DNA of 64,000 nucleotides from an uncultured Clostridium sp. (GTDB lineage Bacteria > Bacillota > Clostridia > TANB77 > CAG-508). Both the position numbers and the translations under genes were made by a program. The number at the start of each line of letters is the position of its first letter. The stretch's first letter is position 1. The stretch lies in NCBI GenBank assembly GCA_900552555.1, contig URZW01000001.1:1-64000 (forward strand). Reading direction: 5' to 3'. Positions 1 to 8,069 of this stretch are shown here, piece after piece. The notes beneath the pieces were generated by a model. The model worked only from the letters and a program-made list of their open reading frames with translations, was not told the DNA's origin and searched no databases.

Positions 1-87
1 TCTTTGGTACTTATAATATCTTTAGTGTTATCATCTATAAGTAGTTTAAAAAAGAACCCAAAGGAATTGTTAATTGATACAAAGTAG
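1..87 (+). CDS. C-terminal end of a membrane protein (partial)
   Basis: The first 87 bases read as an open frame running in from the left edge and ending at TAG. The 28 visible residues are a hydrophobic stretch (SLVLIISLVLSSI) followed by a basic tail ending KKNPKELLIDTK. A last membrane segment followed by a short tail with an NPxELL-like sequence is common in FtsX-type ABC permeases, so that is a possible identity. The fragment is too short to be sure. The frame and the membrane nature are seen; the family is inference. Confidence 0.45.
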   Translation, partial: SLVLIISLVLSSISSLKKNPKELLIDTK

Positions 88-147
88 ATGACATAGTTTA
101 CAGATAATTAAATAATAAATAGTGTAAAAGTTAATAAGGATTTAGTT

Positions 148-474
148 ATGAATAAAGAAGGAATAATAAAATATTGTTTAACATTAGAAAATACATATAA
201 GGATTGTCCTTTTCCAGATGATTTCGAATCTATAACGATGAAACATTGTAAAGATAAAAAATGGTTTGCATTATTAATGAATGTAAATAATAAGTTATAC
301 CTTAATGTTAAGACAGATCCAAATTATTCTGATATATTGAGAAATACTTATGATTGTATAATACCTGCTTATCACATGAATAAGGAACATTGGAATACAA
401 TTATTATAGATGAAAAGGTGGACGAGGATTTAGTAAAAGAATTGATAGAACAAAGTTATCAATTGACAAAGTAA
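148..474 (+). CDS. MmcQ/YjbR-like protein
   Basis: A 108-residue soluble protein with the size and pattern of the MmcQ/YjbR (CyaY-like fold) family: a short N-terminal helix, then KKWFALLMNV and LYLNVKTDP strands. The conserved tail region holds IPAYHMNKEHWNTI, where family members usually have a PAYHMNK.HWxT sequence, followed by a C-terminal helix (LVKELIEQSYQL). These proteins are thought to bind DNA, but their cellular role is not established. ATG is preceded by AAGGA at about 8 bases. It stands alone, with an acetyltransferase gene 47 bases downstream that has its own ribosome site. Confidence 0.85.
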   Translation: MNKEGIIKYCLTLENTYKDCPFPDDFESITMKHCKDKKWFALLMNVNNKLYLNVKTDPNYSDILRNTYDCIIPAYHMNKEHWNTIIIDEKVDEDLVKELIEQSYQLTK

Positions 475-521
475 AGATAAATGCAAATAGTAATTTTTTG
501 TTATGATTGGAGGAACAATAT

Positions 522-1076
522 ATGACTGAAAAAGAGAAAATGTTAGCAGGAGAAATATATAATGCTAACTATGATGAAGAACTTATAAAAGAAAGAATTG
601 AAGTTAAAGATAAATGTTTTGAATATAATAATATTAAGCCATCTAATATAGAAGGTAGAATAAAATTATTAAAAGAAATTTTGGGAAAATATAAAGAAAC
701 TTTTTATATTGAACAGCCTTTTATATGTGATTATGGATATAATATAGAAATTGGAAAAAATTTTTATGCTAATCATAATTTAGTTATATTAGATGGAAAC
801 AAAGTTAAATTTGGAGACAATGTTTTTGTTGCTCCTAATTGTGCATTTTACACAGCTGGACACCCTTTAGACTATAAAGAAAGAAATAAAGGATTAGAAT
901 ATGCAAAACCAATTAAAGTTGGTAATAATGTTTGGATAGGTGGAAATGTAACTGTACTTCCAGGAGTAAGCATAGGAGATAATGTTGTAATAGGGGCAGG
1001 AAGTGTTGTTACAAAAGATATTTCATCAAACGTTATTGCAGTTGGAAATCCTTGTAGAGTTATAAAAGAAATATAA
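522..1076 (+). CDS. sugar O-acetyltransferase, maltose/galactoside acetyltransferase family
   Basis: About 184 residues. The N-terminal helical 'Mac' segment (MTEKEKMLAGEIYNANYDEEL) is followed by a left-handed beta-helix with hexapeptide repeats (IEIGKNFYANHN, VKFGDNVFVAPN, IKVGNNVWIGGN, VSIGDNVVIGAGSVVTKD). The catalytic His lies in TAGHPLD, and the end VGNPCRVIKEI is typical of the LacA/Maa family, which moves acetyl from acetyl-CoA to sugar hydroxyls. I start at the ATG at 522 because GGAGG (509-513) sits 8 bases before it. An upstream TTG at 507 overlaps that ribosome site and is unlikely. Physiological substrate unknown. Confidence 0.9.
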   Translation: MTEKEKMLAGEIYNANYDEELIKERIEVKDKCFEYNNIKPSNIEGRIKLLKEILGKYKETFYIEQPFICDYGYNIEIGKNFYANHNLVILDGNKVKFGDNVFVAPNCAFYTAGHPLDYKERNKGLEYAKPIKVGNNVWIGGNVTVLPGVSIGDNVVIGAGSVVTKDISSNVIAVGNPCRVIKEI

Positions 1077-1153
1077 TAAAGAATAGTAATTTGAAAGTGA
1101 AGATTGAATTTTAGAAGCTATTCTTATCTGCAAGAAAATATAGCAAAAATTAG

Positions 1154-1182
1154 TTGCTAATTTTCTATTCTTATGCTATATT
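1154..1182 (+). promoter_or_regulatory. sigma-A type promoter for the superoxide reductase gene
   Basis: TTGCTA (1154-1159), 17-base spacer, TATATT (1177-1182), about 30 bases before the SOR ATG. The -35 box lies in the right arm of an inverted repeat at 1133-1166 (AGAAAAT-A-TAGCAA / TTGCTA-ATTTTCT with a 7-base loop). That repeat may be the terminator of the acetyltransferase gene or a regulator site for the oxygen-response genes. Boxes and repeat are seen; function is inferred. Confidence 0.5.
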
Positions 1183-1214
1183 ATAATAAAAATAAATTGA
1201 TATGGAGGAAATTT

Positions 1215-1595
1215 ATGGAAAAAGAATTAGTAATAAAAAAATGTTCTAAATGTAATACTTTAATTGAAGTTATAAAAGATTGTAACTGTGATAATTGTAG
1301 TATTAAATGTTGCGGAGAGGAAATGATAGAATTAGTTCCCAATAGTGTAGATGCAGCTTTTGAAAAGCATGTACCAAATTATGAAGTTATAGATAATCGA
1401 ATAATTGTCACGGTTAACCACGTTATGGAAGAAGATCATTTTATAGAATGGATTGCAATGTCTTCAAATAACAAAATCATAAAGAAATTTTTATTGCCAA
1501 ATGAAAAAGCAAGTGCAATATTTCCATATGTTAAAGGAAGCAAGATTTATTCTTTTTGTAATAAACATGGACTTTGGGCAAAAGATATTGAATAA
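1215..1595 (+). CDS. dfx: superoxide reductase (desulfoferrodoxin)
   Basis: A 126-residue non-haem iron protein that reduces superoxide to hydrogen peroxide without releasing oxygen. The N-terminal desulforedoxin-like iron site has Cys10, Cys13, Cys32 and Cys33. The catalytic centre has the expected EKH at 50-52 (His52), His69, His75 (DHFIEWI), Cys115 and His118 (CNKHGLW). Three extra cysteines (23, 25, 28) lie in a slightly long N-terminal loop. The start at ATG 1215 follows GGAGG; an upstream in-frame ATG at 1173 has no ribosome site. It precedes a flavodiiron protein and a rubredoxin, forming an oxygen/superoxide detoxification group usual in anaerobes. Confidence 0.95.
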   Translation: MEKELVIKKCSKCNTLIEVIKDCNCDNCSIKCCGEEMIELVPNSVDAAFEKHVPNYEVIDNRIIVTVNHVMEEDHFIEWIAMSSNNKIIKKFLLPNEKASAIFPYVKGSKIYSFCNKHGLWAKDIE

Positions 1596-1670
1596 ATATA
1601 TATAATTAAGGTTGAAGGATAATTAATTTTTTTCAATCAGGTTTGTAACTAGGAAGGAATGTGATTAAAA

Positions 1671-2840
1671 ATGAGAGATATTAGTATTTCTAATGATATC
1701 ATATATATTGGAGCTGATGATAAAGATATAGAATTATTTGAAAATCAATATGACGTTCCAAATGGAGTATCATATAATTCATATATAATAATTGATAAAA
1801 AAATTGCAATAATGGATACAATTGATAAAAGAAAAACTAGTCAATGGCTTAAAAATTTAGAGAAAGTATTAAATGGTAGAAATCCAGATTATTTAGTTAT
1901 TTCACATCTGGAGCCAGACCACGCTTACAATATAGATACTTTAATAAAAAAATATCCAAATATAAAGTTAGTTGGAAATTCAAAAACTTTTACCTTTTTA
2001 CCACAATTTTTCGAAATACAAGATTTAGATTCAAGAAAAATTGAAGTAAAAGAAGGGGATATTTTAGACTTAGGAAATCATAAATTGAAATTTATTATGG
2101 CACCAATGGTACATTGGCCAGAGGTAATGGTGACATATGAAGAAAAAGAAAAAACATTATTTTCAGCAGATGCATTTGGTAAATTTGGAACATTAGACAC
2201 CATAGAAGATTGGGATTGTGAAGCCAGAAGATATTATTTTAATATAGTTGGAAAATATGGTATGCAAGTACAAACACTATTAAAAAAAGTTATGAATTTA
2301 GATATAGAAAAGATTTGTCCTTTACACGGGCCAACGTTAAAAGAAAATTTGGAACATTATATTGAAAAATACAATATTTGGAGTAGTTATAAAACAGAAA
2401 GCGAAGGAGTGTATATAGCTTGTGCATCAATTCATGGAAATACATATAGTGCTTGTGAAAAATTAAAGGAGATTTTAGAAGAAAAAGGCGAAAGAAATGT
2501 TGTTTTAGTTGATTTATCAAAAGAAGATTGGTCAGAAGCAGTAGAAGATGCATTTAGATATGGTAAAGTTGTATTCGCTTCTTCAACGTACAATATGGAA
2601 ATATTTACTCCAATGAGGAACTTATTATTGAATTTAAAAGAAAAAAATTATCAAAATAAGATTGTTGGACTGATTGAAAATGGAACTTGGGCTCCAAATT
2701 CTGCTAAATGTATGAAAGAGATATTGAGTACAATGAAAAATATAGATATAATAGAACCAGTAGTTACAATTAAATCTAGACTTTCAAAAGAAAATTGTTT
2801 ACAATTATTTGAAATGGCAGATGATTTAATAAAAAAATAA
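1671..2840 (+). CDS. fprA: flavodiiron protein (FprA type A flavoprotein), oxygen/NO reductase
   Basis: 389 residues in two domains. The N-terminal metallo-beta-lactamase-like diiron domain has all ligands: His79-x-Glu81-x-Asp83-His84 (HLEPDH), His148, Asp167 and His219 (CPLHGP). The C-terminal flavodoxin domain (from about residue 250) binds FMN through a loop at CASIHGNT. It reduces oxygen to water (or NO to nitrous oxide) with electrons from rubredoxin, whose gene lies 16 bases downstream. The motif normally reads EPDHSG/SN; here it is EPDHAYN, a mild second-shell change. GGAAGG precedes the ATG. Confidence 0.95.
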   Translation: MRDISISNDIIYIGADDKDIELFENQYDVPNGVSYNSYIIIDKKIAIMDTIDKRKTSQWLKNLEKVLNGRNPDYLVISHLEPDHAYNIDTLIKKYPNIKLVGNSKTFTFLPQFFEIQDLDSRKIEVKEGDILDLGNHKLKFIMAPMVHWPEVMVTYEEKEKTLFSADAFGKFGTLDTIEDWDCEARRYYFNIVGKYGMQVQTLLKKVMNLDIEKICPLHGPTLKENLEHYIEKYNIWSSYKTESEGVYIACASIHGNTYSACEKLKEILEEKGERNVVLVDLSKEDWSEAVEDAFRYGKVVFASSTYNMEIFTPMRNLLLNLKEKNYQNKIVGLIENGTWAPNSAKCMKEILSTMKNIDIIEPVVTIKSRLSKENCLQLFEMADDLIKK

Positions 2841-2856
2841 AAAGGAGGTTTGTGAT

Positions 2857-2994
2857 ATGAAATATAAATGTACAGCTTGTGGATATATTTATGATGATAA
2901 TGTAGAAACAGTAAAATTTGAAGATTTACCAGCTGATTGGGTATGTCCTTTATGCGGTCTTGGAAAAGAATTTTTTGAAAAAATAGAAGAATAA
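2857..2994 (+). CDS. rd: short rubredoxin
   Basis: A 45-residue iron-sulfur electron carrier, translated directly from the bases: MKYKCTACGYIYDD at the start, CPLCGLGKEFFEKIEE at the end. Iron ligands are Cys5, Cys8, Cys30 and Cys33. Standard rubredoxins have about 52-54 residues; the loop between the two cysteine pairs is about seven residues shorter here, as in the short 45-residue rubredoxins known from some Desulfovibrio. AAAGGAGG lies 7 bases before the ATG, 16 bases after the flavodiiron stop, so it is almost surely the electron donor co-transcribed with that gene. Confidence 0.93.
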   Translation: MKYKCTACGYIYDDNVETVKFEDLPADWVCPLCGLGKEFFEKIEE

Positions 2995-3005
2995 GAAATG
3001 ATTTA

Positions 3006-3039
3006 AGAGTTTAATTCAGTGTTGAATTAAACTCTTTTT
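3006..3039 (+). terminator. intrinsic terminator after rubredoxin
   Basis: A perfect 13-bp stem (3006-3018 with 3023-3035), GTGT loop and a T run. It closes the dfx-fprA-rd transcription unit. Confidence 0.9.
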
Positions 3040-3123
3040 GCAAGAAAATTTAAATTAGATAAAACTTGTACTGATTTGAACTATAGCGACAACTTACAAG
3101 TTATAATTGAGATGCAATTTTAT

Positions 3124-3164
3124 AAAACTAGGTAATTGCTTAAAAAAAGTAAAAGCCTAGTTTT
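3124..3164 (+). other. hairpin in the gap between rubredoxin and the sigma factor
   Basis: AAAACTAGG (3124-3132) and CCTAGTTTT (3156-3164) form a 9-bp stem around a 23-base loop, followed by a weak T-rich tract. Upstream in the same gap, AACTTGTA and TACAAGTT (about 3063-3103) form another inverted repeat. No gene is visible from 3040 to 3265. This could be a second terminator or a small structured RNA. Confidence 0.35.
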
Positions 3165-3202
3165 ATTTCTTTTGTAAAAATATGATAAAATAAAAATAAA
3201 AG

Positions 3203-3214
3203 TGTAACCTTTTT
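3203..3214 (+). promoter_or_regulatory. possible ECF-type -35 element (autoregulation)
   Basis: TGTAACCTTTTT lies about 50 bases before the ECF sigma gene. An AAC core followed by T residues is the usual -35 shape of ECF sigma promoters, and such genes often transcribe themselves. No convincing -10 is visible, so this is a suggestion only. Confidence 0.4.
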
Positions 3215-3265
3215 ATATTTTTTACCACTATAAAGATGTAAGATATCTTATAAAGGAGCAATAAT

Positions 3266-3805
3266 GTGAAAGAGAAAAAAGAACTAAAAAATTATATTAT
3301 AAATAAAAGAATTGATTTAGACAAAATTGTAGATGACTATACACCATATATAAGAAAAATAATACAAAACATGGTTGGAAATAATTTAACTGAAGAAGAC
3401 AAGGAAGAAATAATATTAGATACATTTTTTGTATTATGGAAAAGACATAGTGAGAATTTTAAAATTAATTCTTTGGATTCATATATGGCAGGAATTGCTA
3501 GAAATTTAGTAAAAGAAAAACTAAAAACATTAAAATATAACATAGATATAGAACAATGTGTAAATTTAATTGAATATAGTTATGAAGAAACTTATTCACA
3601 AGAAAGAGAAGAAATAAGTGAAATATACAATAAAATAAATAATCTAAAAGAAATGGATATTAAGATTATAAAAATGTTTTATTATTCAAACAAATCAATA
3701 AAAGATATAGCTAAAGAATTAAAAATAACAGAAGTAAATGTAAAAACAAGATTACATAGAATACGAAAGAAAATCAAACAAGAATTAAGAAAAGGAGGTT
3801 TTTAA
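3266..3805 (+). CDS. ECF-type RNA polymerase sigma factor
   Basis: 179 residues. Region 2 holds DDYTPYIRKIIQNMV, EEIILDTFFVLWKRH and SYMAGIARNLVKEKLK, the region-2.3/2.4 pattern that melts and reads the -10. After an acidic linker comes region 4 (MDIKIIKMFYYSNKSIKDIAKEL, then NVKTRLHRIRKKIKQEL), a helix-turn-helix for the -35. The start is GTG 3266 after AAAGGAG; the overlapping ATG at 3264 is followed at once by a stop. The next gene begins 2 bases after its stop and encodes a single-pass membrane protein, the normal partner arrangement for an ECF sigma and its anti-sigma. Confidence 0.92.
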   Translation: MKEKKELKNYIINKRIDLDKIVDDYTPYIRKIIQNMVGNNLTEEDKEEIILDTFFVLWKRHSENFKINSLDSYMAGIARNLVKEKLKTLKYNIDIEQCVNLIEYSYEETYSQEREEISEIYNKINNLKEMDIKIIKMFYYSNKSIKDIAKELKITEVNVKTRLHRIRKKIKQELRKGGF

Positions 3806-3807
3806 AT

Positions 3808-4995
3808 ATGAATGACGAAATAAAAGAAAAATTAAAAATGAAAATAGCTATATCTCAAATAAAAAATGAGGAGAAAAAAGTTATGAATAAAAAAGAAAAA
3901 TTTGTATTTAAAAATATAGGGATAGCAGCATGTGTACTAATGTCATTGACTGGAGTTGCTTTTGCTAGCAGTAAAGTAATAGAAAAAGTTTTTAAAGAAC
4001 CTAAAAAGTATGAATCATATAATGAGATATTAGAAGAATGTGCAGAAATTCAAGGCTCACAAGAAGTAACACAAGAAGATGAAGAAAAAGCAGTAGATAT
4101 GGAACAGGCTGCTGTAAATGCAAATAATATTTTAAATAAATTTGGATATGAAAATCAAGAATTTGCAGTTAAAGAATTGAAGAAAAATTATATAATGGGT
4201 GCAAAATTGTCTTATTTTTTTGCAACAGATAAAAATCTTAATAAAGGGATTCAGGTATATATAAATGCAGAAAATGGAAAATGTGTTGGAATATGTGATG
4301 AAGATTTATGGACTAAAGAAATTATATCTGATCCAATATCAAAAGAAGAAGCAATAGAAAAAAGTGAAGAAATATATAAATTATTTGGATTAAAGGAAAA
4401 TGAATATAAATTAAAACAAATTGAAGGTGGACCAGATGAAAAATATGACGGAGAAAATCCTAACACTTGGCTTATAACATATGCAAAAACATATGATGGT
4501 GCATTCAATTACTTTGAAAGAGTAGAAATGTATTTTGGAATTAAAGACGGTAAGATTTTATTATATAGTGTATACATAAAAAATGAAAATATCGAATTTA
4601 GTAATAATGAAATTGTAATTTCAAAAGAAGATGCAAAAAAAATTGCTTTAGAAGAAGATAAAAAAATAACTAATAATGAGGTTGATTTTACAATTACTAA
4701 CCTAGAAATTAGACAAGTAAATTCATGGATTTATTTATTAGAACAAAATGGAGGAAAATATCCTGACTTTAAACAAGAAAAACTTGAAGATGGAACAACC
4801 TTAACTTATCCTCAATATAGAACAGCTGAAAATAGAGCAAGAAAGGTATGGACAGTTAATATTCATTATAAACAAGGTGAGTCTGATTCTGATAATGATA
4901 AGAAATATAACTCAAAGTCAATTTTTGTTGATGTTACAACAGGCGAAGTTGTAGGTGGAGCAGATGAATCTTATTGGGAAGAAAAAAATAGATAA
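3808..4995 (+). CDS. putative anti-sigma factor, single-pass membrane protein with extracellular PepSY-like region
   Basis: 395 residues. A charged cytoplasmic segment of about 40 residues is followed by one membrane span (IGIAACVLMSLTGVAFASS) and a large extracellular part. The external part has repeated features resembling PepSY/YcdB modules: ISKEEAIEKSEEIYKLFG, ISKEDAKKIALEEDKKI, and VWTVNIHYKQGE with VDVTTGEVVGG. It lies 2 bases after the ECF sigma stop, so I infer that the short cytoplasmic end holds the sigma and the outer part senses an envelope signal. The cytoplasmic end lacks a visible zinc-finger (HxxxCxxC) anti-sigma motif. Operon context is strong; the function is inferred. Confidence 0.65.
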   Translation: MNDEIKEKLKMKIAISQIKNEEKKVMNKKEKFVFKNIGIAACVLMSLTGVAFASSKVIEKVFKEPKKYESYNEILEECAEIQGSQEVTQEDEEKAVDMEQAAVNANNILNKFGYENQEFAVKELKKNYIMGAKLSYFFATDKNLNKGIQVYINAENGKCVGICDEDLWTKEIISDPISKEEAIEKSEEIYKLFGLKENEYKLKQIEGGPDEKYDGENPNTWLITYAKTYDGAFNYFERVEMYFGIKDGKILLYSVYIKNENIEFSNNEIVISKEDAKKIALEEDKKITNNEVDFTITNLEIRQVNSWIYLLEQNGGKYPDFKQEKLEDGTTLTYPQYRTAENRARKVWTVNIHYKQGESDSDNDKKYNSKSIFVDVTTGEVVGGADESYWEEKNR

Positions 4996-5009
4996 TAATT
5001 AAAAAACTA

Positions 5010-5038
5010 TTGACAAAAACAATACCTAGATATACAAT
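5010..5038 (+). promoter_or_regulatory. strong sigma-A promoter for padR
   Basis: Consensus TTGACA (5010-5015), 17-base spacer and TACAAT (5033-5038), about 54 bases before the padR GTG. The left arm of the operator dyad lies inside the spacer. Confidence 0.85.
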
Positions 5039-5066
5039 GTAAAAAATACATAGAATATCTAGGTAT
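5022..5066. promoter_or_regulatory. 45-bp nested dyad operator, probably for PadR
   Basis: Outer arms ATACCTAGATAT (5022-5033) and ATATCTAGGTAT (5055-5066) are perfect reverse complements. Inside them ATGTA (5037-5041) and TACAT (5047-5051) form a second dyad with the same centre. PadR regulators commonly bind ATGTA...TACAT sites. The dyad spans the -10 box and spacer, so binding would block transcription and make the padR unit self-repressing. Confidence 0.8.
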
Positions 5067-5091
5067 ATCTAATTTAAAGGAGGGGATAAAA

Positions 5092-5430
5092 GTGAAAATT
5101 AGTAAAGAATTACTAAAAGGAAGCACAACAATGCTAGTATTGGACTTATTAAAAAATCAAAACATGTATGGATATGAGATGATAAAAAAATTAAAAGAAA
5201 AATCAGAGAATGTATTTGAACTTAAAGAAGGAACACTATATCCAATATTACATGGACTAGAAGAAAACGGATTTATAACATCATATTGGGACGAAACAAC
5301 TACAAAGAAAAGAAAATATTACGCAATAACTGAAAAAGGAAAAAATCAATTAAAAGAGAAAAAAGAAGAATGGAAAATTTTTAGCAATGGAATAAATCAA
5401 GTATTAGGAGGTGTTTCATTTGCAAACTAA
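5092..5430 (+). CDS. PadR family transcriptional regulator
   Basis: 112 residues forming a PadR winged helix-turn-helix: LLKGSTTMLVLDLLKNQNMYGYEMIKKL (recognition helices), then LKEGTLYPILHGLEENGFI and KKRKYYAITEKGKNQL (wing). The C-terminal helix is the dimerisation part. GTG start at 5092 after AAAGGAGGGG. The next gene overlaps its 3' end and encodes a membrane protein with a HAAS-type N-terminus; PadR-HAAS pairs are a common two-gene arrangement in Firmicutes. It probably represses both genes from the 45-bp dyad upstream. Confidence 0.92.
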   Translation: MKISKELLKGSTTMLVLDLLKNQNMYGYEMIKKLKEKSENVFELKEGTLYPILHGLEENGFITSYWDETTTKKRKYYAITEKGKNQLKEKKEEWKIFSNGINQVLGGVSFAN

Positions 5431-6817
5431 AGAATTTTTAAATACTGTATGTGAACAAATAAAATATAAACCAATAAGAAATAGTATATCAGAAGAACTA
5501 GAAAATCACATAGAAGAATCAAAAGAAAATTATATTGAAGAAGGAATGCAGGAAAAAGAAGCGGAAGAAAAAGCAATTGCACAAATGGGAAATGCAGAAA
5601 TTATTGGCAAGGAACTAAATAAGATACATAGGCCCAGATTAGATTGGAAATTGTTAATAATATTAGCTGTTTTATTGATTTTTGGCTTTGTAATTTCGTA
5701 CATAATTACAGAAAATGAACATACAGAAATGATGCAGTATATGAAAGAAGGAGTAAACGAATATATTACAACAAACTATATGATAAAATATGTATGTTTT
5801 GTAGGGCTTAGTTTTGCAATAGGTATAATAATATATTTTTGTGATTATAAAAAAATTAAAAATAAAACATTAATTTTATATATAATTGCAACTGTAGTAA
5901 TAATATTAGCTTTTTTATTTGGAATATCAGTTAGCGGCATAAATTTTTTAAGAATAGGAAATTATAGCATAAGGTCAAATACAATAGCTATACCATTATA
6001 TATTCTTGCTTTTATTGGATTTTTAGAAAATATAAATGGAGAAAATAAACTAACCAAATTATTTAAAGAGAAAAATATTAAAATAAATGCAAATGTTCTA
6101 AAATTAGTTGTTTTAAGTTTGATATCATTACTAATGTTAAACTTAATTCCTTCATCATCATCAGTAATAGTGTTAGCAATTACATATTTAATTTTGGCTA
6201 CAAAAAAGATAGCAAGTGAGAGTGAAAACAAGAGAAAACATATATTAATTTTGTGGGGAATACCTATAATAGTTGGTACATTATTGGTTTTAATTGAAAT
6301 TTTAGAAAATCCATATGTTTTGGATAAATTTATTTCAGTATATAAACCGGAAGAATATAAAGAAACAGAAGGATGGAGAGCATTAAACAGAAAAGAAATA
6401 ATTGAGTCAGCACAAAAATTTGGTGAAGCAGGAAATATGAGTGATGCTATATATTTATTTGATGGATTTGGAGGTAATGAAATTATATCAATATTAGCTC
6501 ATTTTGGTTGGATACCAACTGTTGTTTTGATTATTACTATTTTTGCTTTCTCTATAAAGATGGTAATTAATTCATTTAAGATTAAAGAAAAGTATGGTGG
6601 TTTAATAATTTTAGGAATTGGTTGTATGTTTATTTTGCAAAGTGTATTTAATATTTTGATGAATTTTAATTTGATTTTTGATGCTAGTTTTAATCTTCCT
6701 TTTGTTACTTATGGTTCTGGAGAATTGATTGTTAATATGATGTGTTTAGCTTTGATTTTTGCTGTTTATAGAAGAAAAGATATACTTATTACATATGATA
6801 TAAATGCTGAAAAATAG
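5420..6817 (+). CDS. HAAS-type N-terminal domain fused to a SEDS (FtsW/RodA/SpoVE-like) membrane protein
   Basis: About 465 residues. Residues 1-70 are the permease-prefix/HAAS helical domain usually found next to PadR regulators (RNSISEELENHIEESKENYIEEGM, then EEKAIAQMGNAEIIGKELNK). The rest is polytopic. It carries SEDS-like features: GINFLRIGNYSIRSNTIAIPL (cf. the conserved W-N-F-QPSE stretch), a large extracellular loop, HFGWIPTVVLI and the terminal NLPFVTYGSGELIVNMMCL (cf. SLPFISYGGSS in FtsW). SEDS proteins polymerise glycan strands with a partner PBP. The TTG at 5420 is 8 bases after AGGAGG; a GTG at 5411 overlaps that site. The catalytic aspartate cannot be placed with certainty. Confidence 0.75.
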   Translation: MQTKEFLNTVCEQIKYKPIRNSISEELENHIEESKENYIEEGMQEKEAEEKAIAQMGNAEIIGKELNKIHRPRLDWKLLIILAVLLIFGFVISYIITENEHTEMMQYMKEGVNEYITTNYMIKYVCFVGLSFAIGIIIYFCDYKKIKNKTLILYIIATVVIILAFLFGISVSGINFLRIGNYSIRSNTIAIPLYILAFIGFLENINGENKLTKLFKEKNIKINANVLKLVVLSLISLLMLNLIPSSSSVIVLAITYLILATKKIASESENKRKHILILWGIPIIVGTLLVLIEILENPYVLDKFISVYKPEEYKETEGWRALNRKEIIESAQKFGEAGNMSDAIYLFDGFGGNEIISILAHFGWIPTVVLIITIFAFSIKMVINSFKIKEKYGGLIILGIGCMFILQSVFNILMNFNLIFDASFNLPFVTYGSGELIVNMMCLALIFAVYRRKDILITYDINAEK

Positions 6818-6878
6818 ATTAAAAATAAAATATTATAACTAATAATTTTAAATAGTATATTGTCGTTAGTATATATAA

Positions 6879-6906
6879 AAAAGTAGAAGTGATGACTTCT
6901 ACTTTT
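6879..6906. terminator. bidirectional terminator
   Basis: Perfect 12-bp stem AAAAGTAGAAGT / ACTTCTACTTTT with GATG loop, A-run before and T-run after. It serves the SEDS gene on the + strand and abuts the pseudogene stop on the - strand. Confidence 0.85.
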
Positions 6907-7378
6907 AACTATTCCATAAAAGTTCTGGAAAATACAATTTATCTAATTTGCATATAACATCATTAATATTAAAATTTAATTTATTATCTAAAATTCTAGG
7001 AACATTAAACAAAAAATTATAACTTAAATCATTAGTAATTTTATAAACTTTATTATAATCAGAATTATTAAATAAGACTAAATTAAGATAATTTGGAACC
7101 AATAATTTTTTCAATAATTCTTTATGTTATAAATTATTCAGATTAATATAGCAATGCAAAAAATTGCTATCTAATTTTAATAATACAACTCCCAAAAATA
7201 TATTTTTATAATTTAATACTTTAAATTTAAAATCAACTTTAAAGTAGCACTTATTAGTTTTTATTCCTAGACAAACCCTATTCATTTCATCATCTATTAA
7301 TACTAATTTATTTGATTCTAAATAATCAATATTACTAATTTTTATAACCGATGAATTATTTTGGTTTATTCCCCTATA
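6905..7378 (-). pseudogene. decayed gene of unknown function
   Basis: An open minus-strand frame of 158 codons is broken by one in-frame TAA (7127-7129) and has no credible start: it opens right after a TGA at 7379-7381. The upstream half reads SSVIKISNIDYLESNKLVLIDDEMN and so on; the downstream half reads KELLKKLLVPNYLNLVLF. Composition and periodicity look protein-like on both sides of the stop, so I read it as one damaged gene. I do not recognise the family. Confidence 0.5.
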
Positions 7379-7650
7379 TCAAGTAATTTATTTAATATAT
7401 AGTATTATAAATTATTTAATCAAAAAGATTAATGACAATAAATAAAAATTTAATAACAAATTACAATTTTTAGAGCAGATAGTTAGTTAATATTATTTAC
7501 TTTTGTGACATAAATAATAAAAGGCAGTGATTTTATGGAAAAAACAAAAGCTGTGGATTCAGAGAGAAATGTCAAAAGAGTAATATTTTTAATACTTATT
7601 GTATAGTAAAAAAATCAAATAAACAACTTACAATAAAAGGGGATAGAAAC
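7379..7650 (+). other. degenerate intergenic stretch
   Basis: No intact gene. A 23-codon frame begins at ATG 7535 (MEKTKAVDSERN...) and ends with a hydrophobic run at TAG 7606. It has only a weak ribosome site and may be the remnant start of a membrane protein or of the following acetyltransferase unit. Confidence 0.3.
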
Positions 7651-8069
7651 ATAATAAGAAAATTTTAAAAGAAAGATATAAATGCTGTAATGGAAATATG
7701 GAAAAATGAAAATATAAGAACTCACAATTTCATTACAAAAGAATATTGGAAAGATAATTATGGATATATAAAAGAAATTCTACCAAAAGCAGATATATAT
7801 GTTTATATTTTAGATGAACAAATTGTAGGCTTTGTAGGTGTAAATAATAATTATATTGAGGGGATTTTTGTAGATATAAATAATCAGCATAGTGGAATAG
7901 GGACATCTTTATTAGATAAAATAAAAAAATAAGAATACTCTAATGTTAAGTGTATATAAAAAATGAAAGTGCTATTAAGTTTTACGAAAAAAATAACTTT
8001 ATAATTATAAGTGAAAATATAGATAAAAATACAAATGAAATAGAATATACAATGACTTGGAAAAGATAA
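7651..8069 (+). pseudogene. GNAT acetyltransferase pseudogene
   Basis: The frame pieces together a small GNAT enzyme: IRKF...KKDINAVMEIWKN, EYWKDNYGYIKEILPKA, VGFVGVNNNYIEGIFVD, HSGIGTSLLDKIKK and, in another frame, KNESAIKFYEKNNF...IEYTMTWKR. Lesions are several: ATA instead of a start ATG at 7651-7656, an in-frame TAA at 7666-7668, a TAA at 7930-7932, and frame changes between 7930 and 7970. The GIGT acetyl-CoA loop is kept. Only a fragment (7690-7932) remains open, and I regard the gene as dead. Nothing suggests a mobile element nearby. Confidence 0.8.

Noticed and set aside
1133..1166. Riboswitch before superoxide reductase
   Set aside because: Only one simple hairpin overlapping the promoter -35; no conserved aptamer features and it is probably not transcribed with the gene.
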